Source of the DNA: Enterobacter dykesii
Lineage (GTDB): Bacteria; Pseudomonadota; Gammaproteobacteria; Enterobacterales; Enterobacteriaceae
Reading direction: 5' to 3'
DNA length: 64,000 nt
Assembly: GCF_008364625.2 (NCBI RefSeq)
Contig: NZ_CP126604.1
Coordinates: 4,340,001-4,404,000, forward strand
The notes under the pieces: model-generated
The model's database searches: none
Told to the model about the DNA's origin: nothing
Seen by the model: the letters and a program-made list of their open reading frames with translations, nothing else
Program-made: the position numbers and the translations under genes
Shown: in pieces, positions 28,864-40,469 of the stretch
How positions within the stretch are numbered: position 1 is the stretch's first letter
Layout: the number at the start of each line of letters is the position of its first letter

Positions 28864-29967
28864 TTACTTAGTTAATGTTGTGTTTTTGCCACTGTTACGA
28901 CGCATCCGGCGTTTAAGACGTTTAATAAATCGCGCCACTTTCCATGCGCGTTTAATGCAGTAGCCGTACAGGAAAAATGCCAGCAAGAATAATGCCAACA
29001 TAACCCACTCAGGAATAATATGGGAATATTCTGCAGCTACACCAATCGCGGCTAAAATAGCGGCGGCCAGAGTAATCAGCACAAACGCCTGACGAGAAGT
29101 AAAACCCGCACGCATGATGAGATGATGAATGTGTTGGCGGTCAGGAGAGAAAGGACTCATTCCTTTGCGCAGGCGGCGATACATAATCGCCACCATATCC
29201 ATTAATGGAATCGCGATAATCCACAGCGCGGTTACGGGACTTATCGGATGGGTTTGACCCTGTGTGGTTTCAAGCAGGATCCAGATAACCGTAAAACCAA
29301 TCAGCGTACTGCCCGCGTCTCCCATAAAGACTTTATAGCGACGGCCTAGCACTCCGAGGTTTAAGAGGATATAAGGCAGAATGGCGGCAATCATGGCAAA
29401 ACACCACATTGCCAGACTGTACTGGCCATCAAACCATAAAATAATGCCGATAGCGGCAAACGAGACGGATGACAACCCACCGAGCAGGCCGTCAATGCCA
29501 TCCACCATGTTGAAAGCATTGATTGCCGCCCAGACGGCAAAGAGTGTCAGGAAGAAGCCAAATGGACCCAGGACTAACTCCCAGGGGCCAAATACATAGC
29601 CAAGGCTTCGCAGATACAGTCCGCCCACAACCATCATCACCACGCCAATGGCCGCCTGAACGGTCGCGCGTATTTTCACCGCGATATCGAACCGGTCATC
29701 AAGAGCCCCGACTAACACCAGGACACCGGCGCAGGCAATGTACAAGGCGGCATGCGGAATATAATAATCGGCAATTCCAAACGTGAAGCAAATCCCTGCG
29801 TAAACAGAAATCCCGCCGACTAAAGGAATAAGTCCCTGATGGCGTTTACGAAAATTCGGCTTATCCACCAACCCTATTCGTTTTGCCACCTTTCGCGCAA
29901 TGAACAAAAAACAGGTTGTGAATAAAAAAATACTGATCAGTTCAGTAACGGCGGTGAATAGATTCAC
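28864..29967 (-). CDS. wecA: WecA, undecaprenyl-phosphate GlcNAc-1-phosphate transferase
   Basis: 367 residues, about 11 membrane helices. Starts ECA (and most O-antigens) by making GlcNAc-PP-undecaprenol; the target of tunicamycin. Motifs: KPNFRKRHQG loop, Asp-rich GALDDRFD near residue 90, NAFNMVDGIDGLLGG near 150, FMGDAGSTLIG near 215, and the DRQHIHHLIMR loop near 275. The start codon is GTG (MNLFTAVTELISIFLF), as in E. coli. First gene of the ECA operon. Confidence 0.97.
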   Translation of the reverse strand: MNLFTAVTELISIFLFTTCFLFIARKVAKRIGLVDKPNFRKRHQGLIPLVGGISVYAGICFTFGIADYYIPHAALYIACAGVLVLVGALDDRFDIAVKIRATVQAAIGVVMMVVGGLYLRSLGYVFGPWELVLGPFGFFLTLFAVWAAINAFNMVDGIDGLLGGLSSVSFAAIGIILWFDGQYSLAMWCFAMIAAILPYILLNLGVLGRRYKVFMGDAGSTLIGFTVIWILLETTQGQTHPISPVTALWIIAIPLMDMVAIMYRRLRKGMSPFSPDRQHIHHLIMRAGFTSRQAFVLITLAAAILAAIGVAAEYSHIIPEWVMLALFLLAFFLYGYCIKRAWKVARFIKRLKRRMRRNSGKNTTLTK

Positions 29968-30000
29968 AATGGATTGCTCTCAACAAATGTTAGTCCCGGA

Positions 30001-30029
30001 AGTATAACCATGAAGCTACAGCCTCAGAA
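30001..30029 (-). promoter_or_regulatory. Candidate wecA (ECA operon) promoter
   Basis: TTCTGA (30029-30024), 17-base spacer, TATACT (30006-30001), about 35 bases upstream of the GTG start of wecA. Prediction from hexamers only. Confidence 0.4.
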
Positions 30030-30162
30030 GTAATAAAGATGGCTTCTCACCACTTCCTTTGTATATTTTTCAATCAATTATTTCTTTAGCTGCACAAACG
30101 GCCCTATTGTCGCACCGACCGGTCAAAATTGGGAGTAGGTGGTACTAGCGTATAGTCCATAA

Positions 30163-30192
30163 AAGAAAAACGCCACGTAAAAACGTGGCGTT
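30163..30192 (-). terminator. Rho-independent terminator of rho
   Basis: Stem AACGCCACGT/ACGTGGCGTT, loop TTTT, then a T-rich tail on the minus strand, 18 bases after the rho stop. Confidence 0.9.
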
Positions 30193-30209
30193 CGCTGGCT
30201 TTATTTACG

Positions 30210-31469
30210 TTACGAGCGTTTCATCATGTCGAAGAAATCGTCGTTGGTTTTGGTCATCGCCAGTTTGTTAATGAGGAACTCCATCGCGTCGATTTCACCC
30301 ATTGGATGGATGATTTTGCGCAGGATCCACATTTTCTGCAGCTCTTCCTGCGTGGTGAGCAGCTCTTCTTTACGGGTACCGGAACGGTTGTAGTCGATAG
30401 CCGGGAAGACGCGTTTCTCAGCGATTTTACGAGAAAGGTGCAGTTCCATGTTACCTGTACCTTTAAATTCTTCGTAAATCACTTCGTCCATTTTAGAACC
30501 GGTATCGATCAGCGCCGTCGCGATGATAGTCAGGCTGCCGCCCTCTTCCACGTTACGTGCGGCACCGAAGAAGCGTTTCGGACGATGCAGGGCGTTAGCA
30601 TCCACACCACCGGTCAGCACTTTACCAGACGCCGGAACCACGGTGTTGTAGGCACGCGCCAGACGGGTGATGGAGTCAAGCAGGATGATCACGTCTTTCT
30701 TGTGCTCAACCAGGCGTTTCGCCTTCTCGATAACCATTTCCGCAACCTGAACGTGGCGAGATGCCGGTTCGTCGAAGGTAGAAGCAACCACTTCACCTTT
30801 AACCAGACGCTGCATCTCGGTCACTTCTTCCGGACGTTCGTCAATCAGCAGCACCATCAGCACGCAGTCTGGGTGGTTATAGGCAATGCTCTGCGCGATG
30901 TTCTGCAGCAGCATGGTTTTACCCGCTTTTGGCGGTGCCACAATCAGACCACGCTGGCCGCGACCAATTGGTGATGCCAGATCCAGAACACGCGCGGTTA
31001 AGTCTTCAGTTGAACCGTTACCACGCTCCATGCGCAGGCGAGAGTTCGCGTGCAGCGGCGTTAAGTTCTCAAAGAGGATCTTATTACGCGAGTTTTCCGG
31101 TTTGTCGAAGTTAACTTCATTGACTTTCAACAGCGCAAAGTAGCGTTCACCCTCTTTAGGAGGACGAATCTTACCTGAAATGGTGTCACCAGTGCGGAGG
31201 TTGAAACGGCGGATTTGGCTGGGGGATACGTAGATGTCGTCAGGGCCGGCGAGGTAGGAGCTGTCTGCAGAGCGGAGGAAACCAAATCCGTCTTGCAATA
31301 TCTCCAGCACACCGTCGCCAAAGATATCTTCGCCACTCTTAGCGTGCTGCTTCAGGATGGCGAAAATGATGTCCTGCTTGCGCATACGAGCCTGGTTTTC
31401 CAGCCCCATATTTTCGCCGAGAGTGATCAGCTCAGAAACCGGCGTATTCTTTAATTCGGTAAGATTCAT
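30210..31469 (-). CDS. rho: Rho, transcription termination factor
   Basis: 419 residues, essentially the E. coli protein. Hexameric RNA-dependent ATPase that ends transcripts at unstructured C-rich sites. N-terminal RNA-binding domain with [13 protein letters not shown] near residue 62, Walker A APPKAGKT near 178, Walker [15 protein letters not shown] near 257, Q-loop and R-loop regions following. The ATG at 31469 ([15 protein letters not shown]) matches E. coli; the frame continues 24 codons upstream without a good start. E. coli rho is autoregulated through its leader. Confidence 0.98.
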   Translation of the reverse strand: MNLTELKNTPVSELITLGENMGLENQARMRKQDIIFAILKQHAKSGEDIFGDGVLEILQDGFGFLRSADSSYLAGPDDIYVSPSQIRRFNLRTGDTISGKIRPPKEGERYFALLKVNEVNFDKPENSRNKILFENLTPLHANSRLRMERGNGSTEDLTARVLDLASPIGRGQRGLIVAPPKAGKTMLLQNIAQSIAYNHPDCVLMVLLIDERPEEVTEMQRLVKGEVVASTFDEPASRHVQVAEMVIEKAKRLVEHKKDVIILLDSITRLARAYNTVVPASGKVLTGGVDANALHRPKRFFGAARNVEEGGSLTIIATALIDTGSKMDEVIYEEFKGTGNMELHLSRKIAEKRVFPAIDYNRSGTRKEELLTTQEELQKMWILRKIIHPMGEIDAMEFLINKLAMTKTNDDFFDMMKRS

Positions 31470-31730
31470 AATGGTGTGGGTTCTTAAACTCGGGGTGATT
31501 CTCGAACTTAATGTTGTGAATGGTATGGCAGGGTCATCCATGCCTGTTTAGCGGCCATCGACTCATGTCTGTTCGCTGTCTGGTCACAGGGAAAGAACGC
31601 AGAACTGAAACGACAAGACGGATTGAGTGACAAGCCCGGAATTTAGCCACTTCACGCACTGTTCATGTTAACAACGGGAAGTATCGGGTAAAACAAGATT
31701 CAAACAACAAGATATGTTTAAAACGAAGTC
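31470..31730 (-). promoter_or_regulatory. rho leader and candidate promoter
   Basis: Long untranslated leader. A possible promoter is TTGTTT (31707-31702), 16-base spacer, GATACT (31685-31680). In E. coli a 33-codon ORF, rhoL, lies in this leader; here the matching bases (SLNPSCRFSS in one frame, PVTRQR-DMSR in another) are split between frames and have no convincing start, so no leader peptide is called. Rho-dependent autoregulation probably still acts here. Confidence 0.4.
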
Positions 31731-31814
31731 ATAGCTAACTTAGCACGACTTCAGCCGGGCGTCCAGAGTTCCACATCATTTAGCCGGGAGCTCTGAACGC
31801 ACAGCGGAGAAACC

Positions 31815-32144
31815 TTACGCCAGGTTAGCGTCCAGGAACTCTTTCAGTTGACCTTTGGACAGTGCGCCCACTTTGGTCGCTGCCACTTCGCCGTTTTTGA
31901 ACAGCAGAAGGGTCGGGATGCCACGGATACCGTATTTTGGTGCGGTGCCCGGGTTCTGGTCGATGTTCAGCTTGGCAACGGTCAGTTTGCCCTGATATTC
32001 GTCGGCGATCTCATCCAGAATCGGGGCGATCATTTTGCAGGGACCACACCATTCAGCCCAGAAATCGACGAGGATCAGCCCGTCAGCCTTAAGTACGTCC
32101 GTGTCAAAACTGTCGTCAGTCAGGTGAATAATTTTATCGCTCAT
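31815..32144 (-). CDS. trxA: Thioredoxin 1
   Basis: 109 residues, essentially identical to E. coli. Cytoplasmic dithiol reductant. Active site WCGPC at about residues 29-33, cis-Pro in [11 protein letters not shown] near 76. The ATG at 32144 ([18 protein letters not shown]) is chosen over a 25-codon upstream extension. Precedes rho on the same strand and is divergent from rhlB. Confidence 0.98.
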   Translation of the reverse strand: MSDKIIHLTDDSFDTDVLKADGLILVDFWAEWCGPCKMIAPILDEIADEYQGKLTVAKLNIDQNPGTAPKYGIRGIPTLLLFKNGEVAATKVGALSKGQLKEFLDANLA

Positions 32145-32288
32145 ATATAACTCCACAGGAATAAGCCTGGTACGTTGGTTTTGTCTCCACCAACGACGTG
32201 TTGATGTCGCATTAACCAACTAAAGGTTGACTTTATTTCACCGGATACGCTTTCGTAAAGCAATAGTAAGCTGATATTCTACCACACT

Positions 32289-33557
32289 ATGAGCAAAACA
32301 CATTTAACAGAACAGAAGTTTTCCGACTTCGCGCTGCACCCGAAGGTGATTGAAGCCCTTGAAAATAAAGGGTTTCATAACTGCACGCCCATTCAGGCCC
32401 TCGCGCTGCCGCTGACGCTGGCCGGTCGCGATGTTGCCGGGCAGGCGCAAACCGGTACCGGCAAAACGATGGCGTTTTTAACGTCAACGTTTCATTATTT
32501 ACTTTCTCACCCAGCGATTGCAGACCGCAAAGTTAACCAGCCGCGCGCGCTAATTATGGCCCCGACGCGAGAACTGGCGGTACAGATCCACGCAGACGCT
32601 GAACCCCTGGCGCAGTCTACCGGCCTGAAGCTTGGCCTGGCCTATGGCGGCGACGGCTACGATAAACAGCTGAAAGTGCTGGAAAGCGGTGTGGATATCC
32701 TGATCGGTACCACCGGCCGTCTTATCGATTACGCCAAACAGAACCACATTAACCTCGGCGCAATCCAGGTTGTGGTGCTCGATGAAGCTGACCGCATGTA
32801 CGATCTGGGCTTCATTAAAGACATTCGCTGGCTATTCCGCCGCATGCCGCCGGCCAATCAGCGTCTGAATATGCTGTTCTCCGCTACTCTTTCTTATCGC
32901 GTACGCGAGCTGGCGTTCGAACAGATGAACAACGCCGAATATGTAGAAGTGGAACCGGAGCAGAAAACGGGTCACCGCATTAAAGAAGAGCTCTTCTATC
33001 CTTCCAATGAAGAGAAAATGCGTCTGCTGCAAACGCTGATCGAAGAAGAGTGGCCAGATCGCGCCATTATCTTTGCGAACACCAAACACCGCTGTGAAGA
33101 CATCTGGGGCCATCTGGCTGCAGACGGTCACCGTGTTGGCCTGTTGACCGGCGACGTGGCGCAGAAAAAACGCCTGCGTATTCTGGAAGAATTCACCCGT
33201 GGCGATCTCGATATTCTGGTCGCAACCGACGTTGCCGCTCGTGGTCTGCACATTCCGGCCGTGACGCACGTCTTTAACTACGATCTGCCAGACGACTGCG
33301 AAGACTACGTACACCGTATCGGTCGTACCGGTCGTGCGGGCGCAAGCGGTCACTCGATTAGCCTTGCGTGTGAAGAGTATGCGCTGAATCTCCCGGCCAT
33401 TGAGACGTATATCGGTCACTCTATTCCGCAGAGCAAATACAATCCGGAAGCACTGTTAAGCGAACTGCCGCCGCCTAAGCGTCTAACCCGCCCACGCTCC
33501 GGCAATGGTCCGCGTCGTTCAGGTGGCGCGCCGCGTAATCGTCGTCGTTCAGGTTAA
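32289..33557 (+). CDS. rhlB: RhlB, DEAD-box RNA helicase of the degradosome
   Basis: 422 residues. ATP-dependent RNA helicase that binds RNase E and unwinds structured RNA for PNPase. Motifs: Q motif [14 protein letters not shown], motif I AQTGTGKT near residue 50, PTRELA, motif II DEAD near 165, SAT in [13 protein letters not shown], and motif [12 protein letters not shown] near 350. The C-terminal tail is basic ([20 protein letters not shown]). gppA starts 6 bases later. Confidence 0.97.
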   Translation: MSKTHLTEQKFSDFALHPKVIEALENKGFHNCTPIQALALPLTLAGRDVAGQAQTGTGKTMAFLTSTFHYLLSHPAIADRKVNQPRALIMAPTRELAVQIHADAEPLAQSTGLKLGLAYGGDGYDKQLKVLESGVDILIGTTGRLIDYAKQNHINLGAIQVVVLDEADRMYDLGFIKDIRWLFRRMPPANQRLNMLFSATLSYRVRELAFEQMNNAEYVEVEPEQKTGHRIKEELFYPSNEEKMRLLQTLIEEEWPDRAIIFANTKHRCEDIWGHLAADGHRVGLLTGDVAQKKRLRILEEFTRGDLDILVATDVAARGLHIPAVTHVFNYDLPDDCEDYVHRIGRTGRAGASGHSISLACEEYALNLPAIETYIGHSIPQSKYNPEALLSELPPPKRLTRPRSGNGPRRSGGAPRNRRRSG

Positions 33558-33563
33558 GAAAAT

Positions 33564-35048
33564 ATGCTCAGCTCCACCTCGCTTTATGCGGCAATTGATC
33601 TCGGTTCGAATAGTTTTCATATGCTGGTTGTGCGCGAGGTGGCGGGAAGCATACAAACGCTGACGCGCATCAAGCGCAAGGTCCGCCTCGCGGCGGGCCT
33701 GAGCAGCGATAATCACCTCTCCCCTGAAGCCATGGAACGTGGCTGGCAGTGTTTGCGGCTCTTTGCCGAGCGTCTGCAGGATATCCCGCACGCCCAAATC
33801 ACCGTGGTCGCCACTGCGACACTCCGCCTGGCGGTCAACGCCGTGGATTTTATTGCCAGAGCGCAGGAAATTCTGGGTTGTCCGGTACAGGTTATCAGCG
33901 GTGAAGAAGAAGCTCGCCTGATTTATCAGGGCGTTGCACACACCACGGGAGGTGACGATCGCCGTCTGGTGGTGGATATCGGCGGTGCCAGTACCGAGCT
34001 TGTGACCGGCACCGGCGCGCAGGCAACGTCGCTGTTCAGCCTGTCGATGGGCTGCGTGACCTGGCTTGAGCGCTACTTTACCGATCGGAACCTGGCGAAA
34101 GAGAACTTCGACGAGGCAGAAAACGCCGCGCGCGAAGTGTTACGCCCGGTGATGGACGAGCTGCGCTATCACGGCTGGAAAGTCTGCGTGGGTGCCTCGG
34201 GTACCGTGCAGGCTCTGCAGGAAATCATGATGGCGCAGGGAATGGACGAGCGGATTACGCTTGCCAAACTTCAGCAGCTGAAACAGCGCGCCATTCAGTG
34301 CGGACGCCTGGAAGAGCTGGAAATTGAAGGCCTGACGCTGGAACGCGCGCTGGTCTTCCCGAGCGGGCTGGCTATTCTTATCGCCATTTTCACCGAGCTG
34401 AACATCCAGTGTATGACCCTGGCCGGCGGCGCGCTGCGCGAAGGTCTGGTCTACGGGATGTTGCATCTGTCGGTCGATCAGGATATCCGCAGCCGTACCC
34501 TGCGCAACGTGCAGCGTCGTTTTCTGGTTGATATCGATCAGGCAGGACGCGTATCGCAGCTGGCGTCACGCTTCGCCGATCGGGTCGCGAACGTCTGGGA
34601 TCTTGATCATCTGAGCCGGGATTTATTGCTGAGCGCCTGCGCGCTCCATGAAATCGGGCTGAGCATTGATTTTAAGCAGGCACCGGCTCATGCAGCGTAT
34701 CTGGTGCGAAACCTGGATTTACCGGGCTATACGCCTGCGCAGAAAAAATTGCTGGCCACGCTGCTGCTGAACCAGACCAATGCCGTCGATCTCTCCTCTT
34801 TGCATCAGCAAAACGCCGTCCCGCCGCGCGTGGCCGAGCATCTGTGCCGCCTGCTACGTCTGGCGATCCTGTTTGCCAGCCGCCGCCGCGATGATTTGCT
34901 GCCAGCCATTAATCTGGTGGCCGATGACGAGAAGCTTTCGCTGACGCTGCCGGAGAACTGGATTGATCGTCACCCGTTAGGGGCAGAAATGATCGAACAG
35001 GAGTGCCAGTGGCAGAGCTATGTGCACTGGGTGCTTGAGGTGAAGTAA
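33564..35048 (+). CDS. gppA: GppA, guanosine pentaphosphate phosphohydrolase
   Basis: 494 residues. Converts pppGpp to ppGpp in the stringent response; also an exopolyphosphatase of the Ppx/GppA family. The actin-like ATPase phosphate loops are visible: [14 protein letters not shown] at residues 8-21 and [11 protein letters not shown] near 136. The C-terminal half is an HD-like helical domain ([11 protein letters not shown]). It follows rhlB with 6 bases between, so probably one transcript; ends at a REP element. Confidence 0.96.
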   Translation: MLSSTSLYAAIDLGSNSFHMLVVREVAGSIQTLTRIKRKVRLAAGLSSDNHLSPEAMERGWQCLRLFAERLQDIPHAQITVVATATLRLAVNAVDFIARAQEILGCPVQVISGEEEARLIYQGVAHTTGGDDRRLVVDIGGASTELVTGTGAQATSLFSLSMGCVTWLERYFTDRNLAKENFDEAENAAREVLRPVMDELRYHGWKVCVGASGTVQALQEIMMAQGMDERITLAKLQQLKQRAIQCGRLEELEIEGLTLERALVFPSGLAILIAIFTELNIQCMTLAGGALREGLVYGMLHLSVDQDIRSRTLRNVQRRFLVDIDQAGRVSQLASRFADRVANVWDLDHLSRDLLLSACALHEIGLSIDFKQAPAHAAYLVRNLDLPGYTPAQKKLLATLLLNQTNAVDLSSLHQQNAVPPRVAEHLCRLLRLAILFASRRRDDLLPAINLVADDEKLSLTLPENWIDRHPLGAEMIEQECQWQSYVHWVLEVK

Positions 35049-35061
35049 TACGCTGAACATT

Positions 35062-35089
35062 GCCGGGTGGCGGCTTCGCCTTACCCGGC
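35062..35089. repeat. REP element between gppA and rep
   Basis: GCCGGGTGGCGGCTTCGCC... ending TTACCCGGC, a typical REP palindrome between convergent genes. Confidence 0.85.
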
Positions 35090-35107
35090 CTACAGGTCCC
35101 TACGGAC

Positions 35108-37132
35108 TTATCCTTTCTCTTTGGCTTTTGCCAGCATAGCGCGGATGTTCGCCACGTTAGCCTGACCCTTGTGCATCCGCTCTTCTGCGGTAATCACTTT
35201 GCGCTCCTGTTCCCAGATCAGGTCATCCTGCGGCAGTTCCAGCAGGAAACGACTCGGCTCCGGGCGTACCAGTTCACCATACTGGCGGCGCTCTTTACAC
35301 AGCGTGAACGTCAGCTCTTTCTGCGCGCGGGTGATCCCCACGTAGGCCAGGCGACGCTCCTCGTCGACGTTATCTTCATCAATGCTGCTCTGGTGTGGCA
35401 ACAATCCCTCTTCCATGCCGACCAGATACACATACGGGAACTCCAGCCCTTTTGACGCATGCAGCGTCATCAGCTGAACCTGATCGGCCTCTTCTTCGCT
35501 CTCGCCGCGCTCCATCATGTCGCGCAGGGTAAAGCGAGTGACCACCTGCGTCAGGGTCATCGGCTCGTCGATTTCAGAGCCCTCCAGCATTTCGGTCATC
35601 CAGCTGAAGAGCTGGTTAACGTTTTTCATGCGCATCTCAGCCGCTTTCGGGCTGGCTGAGGTTTCATACAGCCAGGACTCATAGTCGATGCCATGAATGA
35701 GATCGCGCACGGCCGCCACCGGCTCCCGCTCCGCGAGACGCTGCACTTCGCCGAGCCAGTGGGTGAAGCGGGTTAACGAGTCATACCCGCGTCCGGTTAA
35801 CGTCTGGCTCAGCCCCATGTCGAAGCTGGCAGTAAACATACTTTTGTTGCGGGTCATCGCCCACTCGCCGAGCTTTTGCAGCGTCGCCGGGCCAATCTCG
35901 CGTTTAGGCGTATTCACGATGCGCAGAAACGCGCTGTCATCATCCGGATTAGTGAGCACGCGAAGATAGGCCAGCAGATCTTTGATTTCTGGTCGTGAGA
36001 AGAACGACGTGCCGCCCGAGATTTTGTACGGAATGCGGTTCTGCATCAGCATCTTTTCAAAGACGCGCGACTGGTGATTACCGCGATAGAGGATCGCGTA
36101 ATCCTTATATTCGGTTTTGTTGACGAAGTGGTGAGCGATGAGTTCGCCCGTCACGCGCTCCGCTTCATGATCCTCATTGTTGGCGCTGAGCACTTTCAGC
36201 TCCGTGCCGTAGCCCAGTTCGGAGAAGAGACGCTTCTCAAACACGTGCGGGTTATTGGCAATCAGGATGTTTGCCGCCTTCAGGATACGCCCGGAGGAGC
36301 GGTAGTTCTGCTCTAGCTTAATCACCTGCAGGGCCGGGAAATCTTTGCTCAGCAGCACCAGGTTTTGTGGGCGCGCGCCGCGCCAGGAGTAAATTGACTG
36401 GTCGTCGTCGCCTACTACGGTGAAACGCGCGCGCTGCCCCACCAGCAGCTTTACCAGTTCGTACTGGCTGGTGTTGGTGTCCTGATATTCATCCACCAGC
36501 AGGTAGCGGATTTTATTCTGCCAGCGCTCGCGCACCTCGTCATTGCGCTGCAGCAGCAGCGTGGGCAGCAGGATCAGGTCGTCAAAGTCCAGCACGTTGC
36601 ACGCTTTCATATGCGCATCGTACAGACCGTAGCAGTGGGCGAAGATCCGATCCCGTTCACCTTTGGCGATCGCCGCGGCCTGGGCCGGCGTCATCAGATC
36701 GTTTTTCCAGTTCGAGATCGTCGAGATCAGCTGCTGCAACAGCACTTTGTCATCTTCGATCAGCCCCTCGGTGAGCTCTTTAAGCAGCGCCACCTGATCG
36801 GTATCGTCAAAAAGCGAGAAGTTGGACTTCATTCCCAGCGCCGCATACTCGCGTTTGATGATATCCAGCCCCAGCGTGTGGAAGGTGGAGATCATCAGGC
36901 CGCGCGCCTCTTTACGGCCCAGCGTCTGACCGACGCGCTCTTTCATCTCGCGCGCCGCTTTATTGGTAAAGGTGACCGCCGCAATGTGTCGCGCCTGATA
37001 TCCGCAGTTGTGGATCAGATGGGCGATTTTGTTAGTGATCACGCGGGTTTTACCCGAACCGGCCCCTGCCAGCACCAGGCATGGTCCAGTAACGAATTCG
37101 ACCGCTTGTTGTTGTCCAGGGTTTAAACGCAT
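35108..37132 (-). CDS. rep: Rep, ATP-dependent DNA helicase
   Basis: 674 residues (E. coli 673). SF1A 3'-5' helicase that helps the replisome through DNA-bound proteins by contact with DnaB. Walker A GAGSGKT near residue 24, VDEYQDTN near 215, [39 protein letters not shown] near 560. It shares its fold with UvrD, also encoded in this window. The ATG at 37132 ([14 protein letters not shown]) follows E. coli; a TTG 5 codons upstream is possible. Runs opposite to the ppiC pair. Confidence 0.96.
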   Translation of the reverse strand: MRLNPGQQQAVEFVTGPCLVLAGAGSGKTRVITNKIAHLIHNCGYQARHIAAVTFTNKAAREMKERVGQTLGRKEARGLMISTFHTLGLDIIKREYAALGMKSNFSLFDDTDQVALLKELTEGLIEDDKVLLQQLISTISNWKNDLMTPAQAAAIAKGERDRIFAHCYGLYDAHMKACNVLDFDDLILLPTLLLQRNDEVRERWQNKIRYLLVDEYQDTNTSQYELVKLLVGQRARFTVVGDDDQSIYSWRGARPQNLVLLSKDFPALQVIKLEQNYRSSGRILKAANILIANNPHVFEKRLFSELGYGTELKVLSANNEDHEAERVTGELIAHHFVNKTEYKDYAILYRGNHQSRVFEKMLMQNRIPYKISGGTSFFSRPEIKDLLAYLRVLTNPDDDSAFLRIVNTPKREIGPATLQKLGEWAMTRNKSMFTASFDMGLSQTLTGRGYDSLTRFTHWLGEVQRLAEREPVAAVRDLIHGIDYESWLYETSASPKAAEMRMKNVNQLFSWMTEMLEGSEIDEPMTLTQVVTRFTLRDMMERGESEEEADQVQLMTLHASKGLEFPYVYLVGMEEGLLPHQSSIDEDNVDEERRLAYVGITRAQKELTFTLCKERRQYGELVRPEPSRFLLELPQDDLIWEQERKVITAEERMHKGQANVANIRAMLAKAKEKG

Positions 37133-37244
37133 GGGAGTGTTGCTCAATCTTCGAACGGGGTGTGGATTGTAGCAGAAAGCCGGGCGCAGATTTACCGGCT
37201 AATGATAAAGTGGAGAAATCGCGTTTAACCCGTAGAGCAGAACC

Positions 37245-37858
<614 letters not shown>

Positions 37859-37863
37859 ACAGC

Positions 37864-37888
37864 AAGGCCTTCTCTAAGAGAAGGCCTT
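37864..37888 (+). terminator. Hairpin after ppiC, possible terminator
   Basis: Perfect 11-bp stem AAGGCCTTCTC/GAGAAGGCCTT with a 3-base loop, 5 bases after the ppiC stop. There is no T run on either side, so efficiency as an intrinsic terminator is doubtful; it may protect mRNA ends. Confidence 0.55.
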
Positions 37889-37897
37889 GAATGTTTG

Positions 37898-37932
37898 CCC
37901 CTCTCCCCGTGGGAGAGGGCCGGGGTGAGGGC
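37898..37932. repeat. 34-bp CTCTCCC/GGGAGAG palindromic repeat, copy 2
   Basis: Inverted relative to copy 1 at 627-660 and matching it at 30 of 34 positions. Lies between the convergent ends of ppiC and ilvC. Confidence 0.7.
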
Positions 37933-37950
37933 ATCAGCCCGCGCCAGGTG

Positions 37951-39426
37951 TTAACCCGCTACCGCGATACGCTTCATATCGGTCATGTAGCCACGCAGTT
38001 TGTGACCCACTTTCTCGATCTGGTGGCTGCGAATCGCTTCGTTCACATCGCGCAGCTGCGCGTTATCTACGGCACCTTCCGCAATCGCTTTACCCAGATC
38101 GCCCGTCTGCAGAGTGGTCATAAACTCTTTCAGCAGCGGTACGCAGGCGTAAGAGAACAGGTAGTTCCCGTATTCTGCGGTATCAGAGATAACCACGTTC
38201 ATTTCGTACAGACGCTTACGGGCGATGGTGTTCGCGATCAGCGGCAGCTCGTGCAGAGATTCGTAGTACGCTGACTCTTCGATGATGCCGGAATCAACCA
38301 TGGTTTCGAACGCCAGCTCAACGCCTGCTTTCACCATCGCGATCATCAGTACGCCTTTATCGAAGTACTCCTGCTCGCCGATTTTACCTTCATACTGCGG
38401 CGCGGTTTCGAACGCGGTTTTACCGGTCTCTTCACGCCAGGTCAGCAGGTTTTTATCGTCGTTCGCCCAGTCCGCCATCATGCCGGAAGAGAATTCACCG
38501 GAGATGATGTCGTCCATGTGTTTCTGGAACAGCGGTGCCATGATGGTTTTCAGCTGTTCAGACAGCGCGTATGCACGCAGTTTTGCCGGGTTGGACAGAC
38601 GGTCCATCATCAGCGTAATACCGCCCTGCTTCAGCGCTTCGGTGATGGTTTCCCAGCCGAACTGAATCAGTTTTTCCGCGTAGGCCGGGTCAGTACCTTC
38701 TTCCACCAGCTTGTCGAAGCACAGCAGAGAACCGGCCTGCAGCATGCCGCACAGAATGGTCTGCTCACCCATCAGGTCAGATTTCACTTCGGCAACGAAA
38801 GAAGATTCCAGCACGCCCGCACGGTGGCCGCCGGTCGCCGCTGCCCACGCTTTGGCAATCGCCATACCTTCGCCTTTCGGATCGTTTTCCGGGTGAACCG
38901 CGATCAGGGTCGGCACGCCGAAGCCACGTTTGTACTCTTCGCGTACTTCCGTACCCGGGCACTTCGGCGCCACCATCACCACGGTGATGTCTTTACGGAT
39001 CTGCTCGCCCACTTCAACGATGTTGAAGCCGTGGGAGTAACCCAGCGCGGCGCCGTCTTTCATCAGCGGTTGTACGGAACGCACAACGTCAGAGTGCTGT
39101 TTGTCCGGGGTCAGGTTAACCACCAGATCCGCCTGCGGGATCAGCTCTTCGTAGGTGCCCACTTTGAAGCCGTTTTCGGTCGCTTTACGCCAGGAAGCAC
39201 GCTTCTCGGCAATCGCTTCTTTACGCAGGGCGTAGGAGATATCCAGACCGGAGTCACGCATGTTCAGGCCCTGGTTCAGACCCTGTGCGCCACAGCCGAC
39301 GATGACCACTTTTTTACCCTGAAGGTAGCTCGCGCCATCGGCAAATTCGTCGCGCGCCATGAAGCGGCATTTGCCCAGCTGCGCCAGCTGCTGGCGCAAG
39401 TTCAGTGTATTAAAGTAGTTAGCCAT
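37951..39426 (-). CDS. ilvC: IlvC, ketol-acid reductoisomerase (class II)
   Basis: 491 residues, the long class II form with duplicated C-terminal domain. Isomerises and reduces acetolactate or acetohydroxybutyrate with NADPH and Mg2+, second common step of isoleucine/valine synthesis. NADPH-binding [20 protein letters not shown] near residue 39 and the downstream [12 protein letters not shown] phosphate-binding segment are visible. Starts [14 protein letters not shown]. Divergent from ilvY, which activates it when substrate is present. Confidence 0.98.
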   Translation of the reverse strand: MANYFNTLNLRQQLAQLGKCRFMARDEFADGASYLQGKKVVIVGCGAQGLNQGLNMRDSGLDISYALRKEAIAEKRASWRKATENGFKVGTYEELIPQADLVVNLTPDKQHSDVVRSVQPLMKDGAALGYSHGFNIVEVGEQIRKDITVVMVAPKCPGTEVREEYKRGFGVPTLIAVHPENDPKGEGMAIAKAWAAATGGHRAGVLESSFVAEVKSDLMGEQTILCGMLQAGSLLCFDKLVEEGTDPAYAEKLIQFGWETITEALKQGGITLMMDRLSNPAKLRAYALSEQLKTIMAPLFQKHMDDIISGEFSSGMMADWANDDKNLLTWREETGKTAFETAPQYEGKIGEQEYFDKGVLMIAMVKAGVELAFETMVDSGIIEESAYYESLHELPLIANTIARKRLYEMNVVISDTAEYGNYLFSYACVPLLKEFMTTLQTGDLGKAIAEGAVDNAQLRDVNEAIRSHQIEKVGHKLRGYMTDMKRIAVAG

Positions 39427-39506
39427 GGGTGATACCTCGTGATGTTGTGTGTCTTATTGTTCGGTTCGCGTTTCAGCGAGAATATACCCACATTACAACA
39501 GGAAAT

Positions 39507-39558
39507 TTATTGCGGAAATTGATATATTCACAACGTCATATTGCAATTTTTGCAATAT
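39507..39558. promoter_or_regulatory. IlvY operators in the ilvC-ilvY divergent region
   Basis: A perfect palindrome, ATATTGCA-N5-TGCAATAT (39538-39558), next to a weaker ATTGCGG...GATAT element (about 39507-39526). E. coli IlvY binds two tandem operators here, repressing itself and, with acetolactate or acetohydroxybutyrate, activating ilvC. Confidence 0.7.
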
Positions 39559-39578
39559 AAAAAGAGGGAGTGGAATCG

Positions 39579-40469
39579 GTGGATTTACGCGATCTGAAAA
39601 TGTTCCTGCACCTGGCGGAAAGCCGCCATTTTGGCCGCAGCGCCCGGGCGATGCACGTTAGCCCCTCCACGCTTTCACGCCAGATCCAGCGCCTTGAGGA
39701 AGATCTCGGCCAGCCGCTGTTCGTGCGCGATAACCGCACCGTCACCCTCACGGAAGCGGGTGAAGAGCTGCGTATTTTTGCCCAGCAGACGCTGTTGCAG
39801 TACCAGCAGCTGCGGCACTCGATTGACCAGCAGGGGCCGTCACTTTCCGGCGAACTGCATATTTTCTGCTCCGTCACCGCCGCCTATAGCCATCTGCCGC
39901 CCATCCTTGACCGCTTCCGCGCGGCGCATCCGTCGGTTGAAATTAAGCTCACCACCGGCGACGCCTCCGACGCAATGGAAAAAGTGGTGACGGGCGAAGC
40001 GGATCTCGCCATTGCCGGGAAACCTGAAACCCTGCCGGGCGCGGTGGCATTCTCAATGCTTGAGAATCTGGCGGTGGTACTGATTGCCCCGGCGCTGCCC
40101 TGCCCGGTGCGTAACCAGGTGTCGGTGGAAAAACCGGACTGGTCGACGGTGCCGTTTATCATGGCCGATCAGGGGCCGGTGCGCCGCCGCATCGAGCTGT
40201 GGTTCCGTCGTCAGAAAATCAGCAATCCGTCGATTTACGCCACGGTCAGCGGCCACGAAGCGATGGTGTCGATGGTGGCGCTGGGCTGCGGCGTGGCGCT
40301 GCTGCCGGAAGTGGTGCTGGAAAACAGCCCCGAACCGGTGCGCAATCGCGTGATGATTCTGGAGCGCAGCGACGAGAAGACGCCGTTTGAGCTTGGCGTG
40401 TGCGCACAAAAAAAGCGGCTGCATGAGCCGCTTATTGATGCGTTCTGGCAGATATTGCCGAACCACTAG
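39579..40469 (+). CDS. ilvY: IlvY, LysR-type activator of ilvC
   Basis: 296 residues. N-terminal winged helix-turn-helix (LRDLKMFLHLAESRHFGRSARAMHVSPSTLSRQIQRLE) and C-terminal inducer-binding domain. The GTG at 39579 is chosen as it matches the E. coli start and AGAGGGAG lies 8 bases before it; a GTG three codons upstream is possible. Its stop overlaps the ilvA stop by 4 bases, tail to tail. Confidence 0.96.
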   Translation: MDLRDLKMFLHLAESRHFGRSARAMHVSPSTLSRQIQRLEEDLGQPLFVRDNRTVTLTEAGEELRIFAQQTLLQYQQLRHSIDQQGPSLSGELHIFCSVTAAYSHLPPILDRFRAAHPSVEIKLTTGDASDAMEKVVTGEADLAIAGKPETLPGAVAFSMLENLAVVLIAPALPCPVRNQVSVEKPDWSTVPFIMADQGPVRRRIELWFRRQKISNPSIYATVSGHEAMVSMVALGCGVALLPEVVLENSPEPVRNRVMILERSDEKTPFELGVCAQKKRLHEPLIDAFWQILPNH

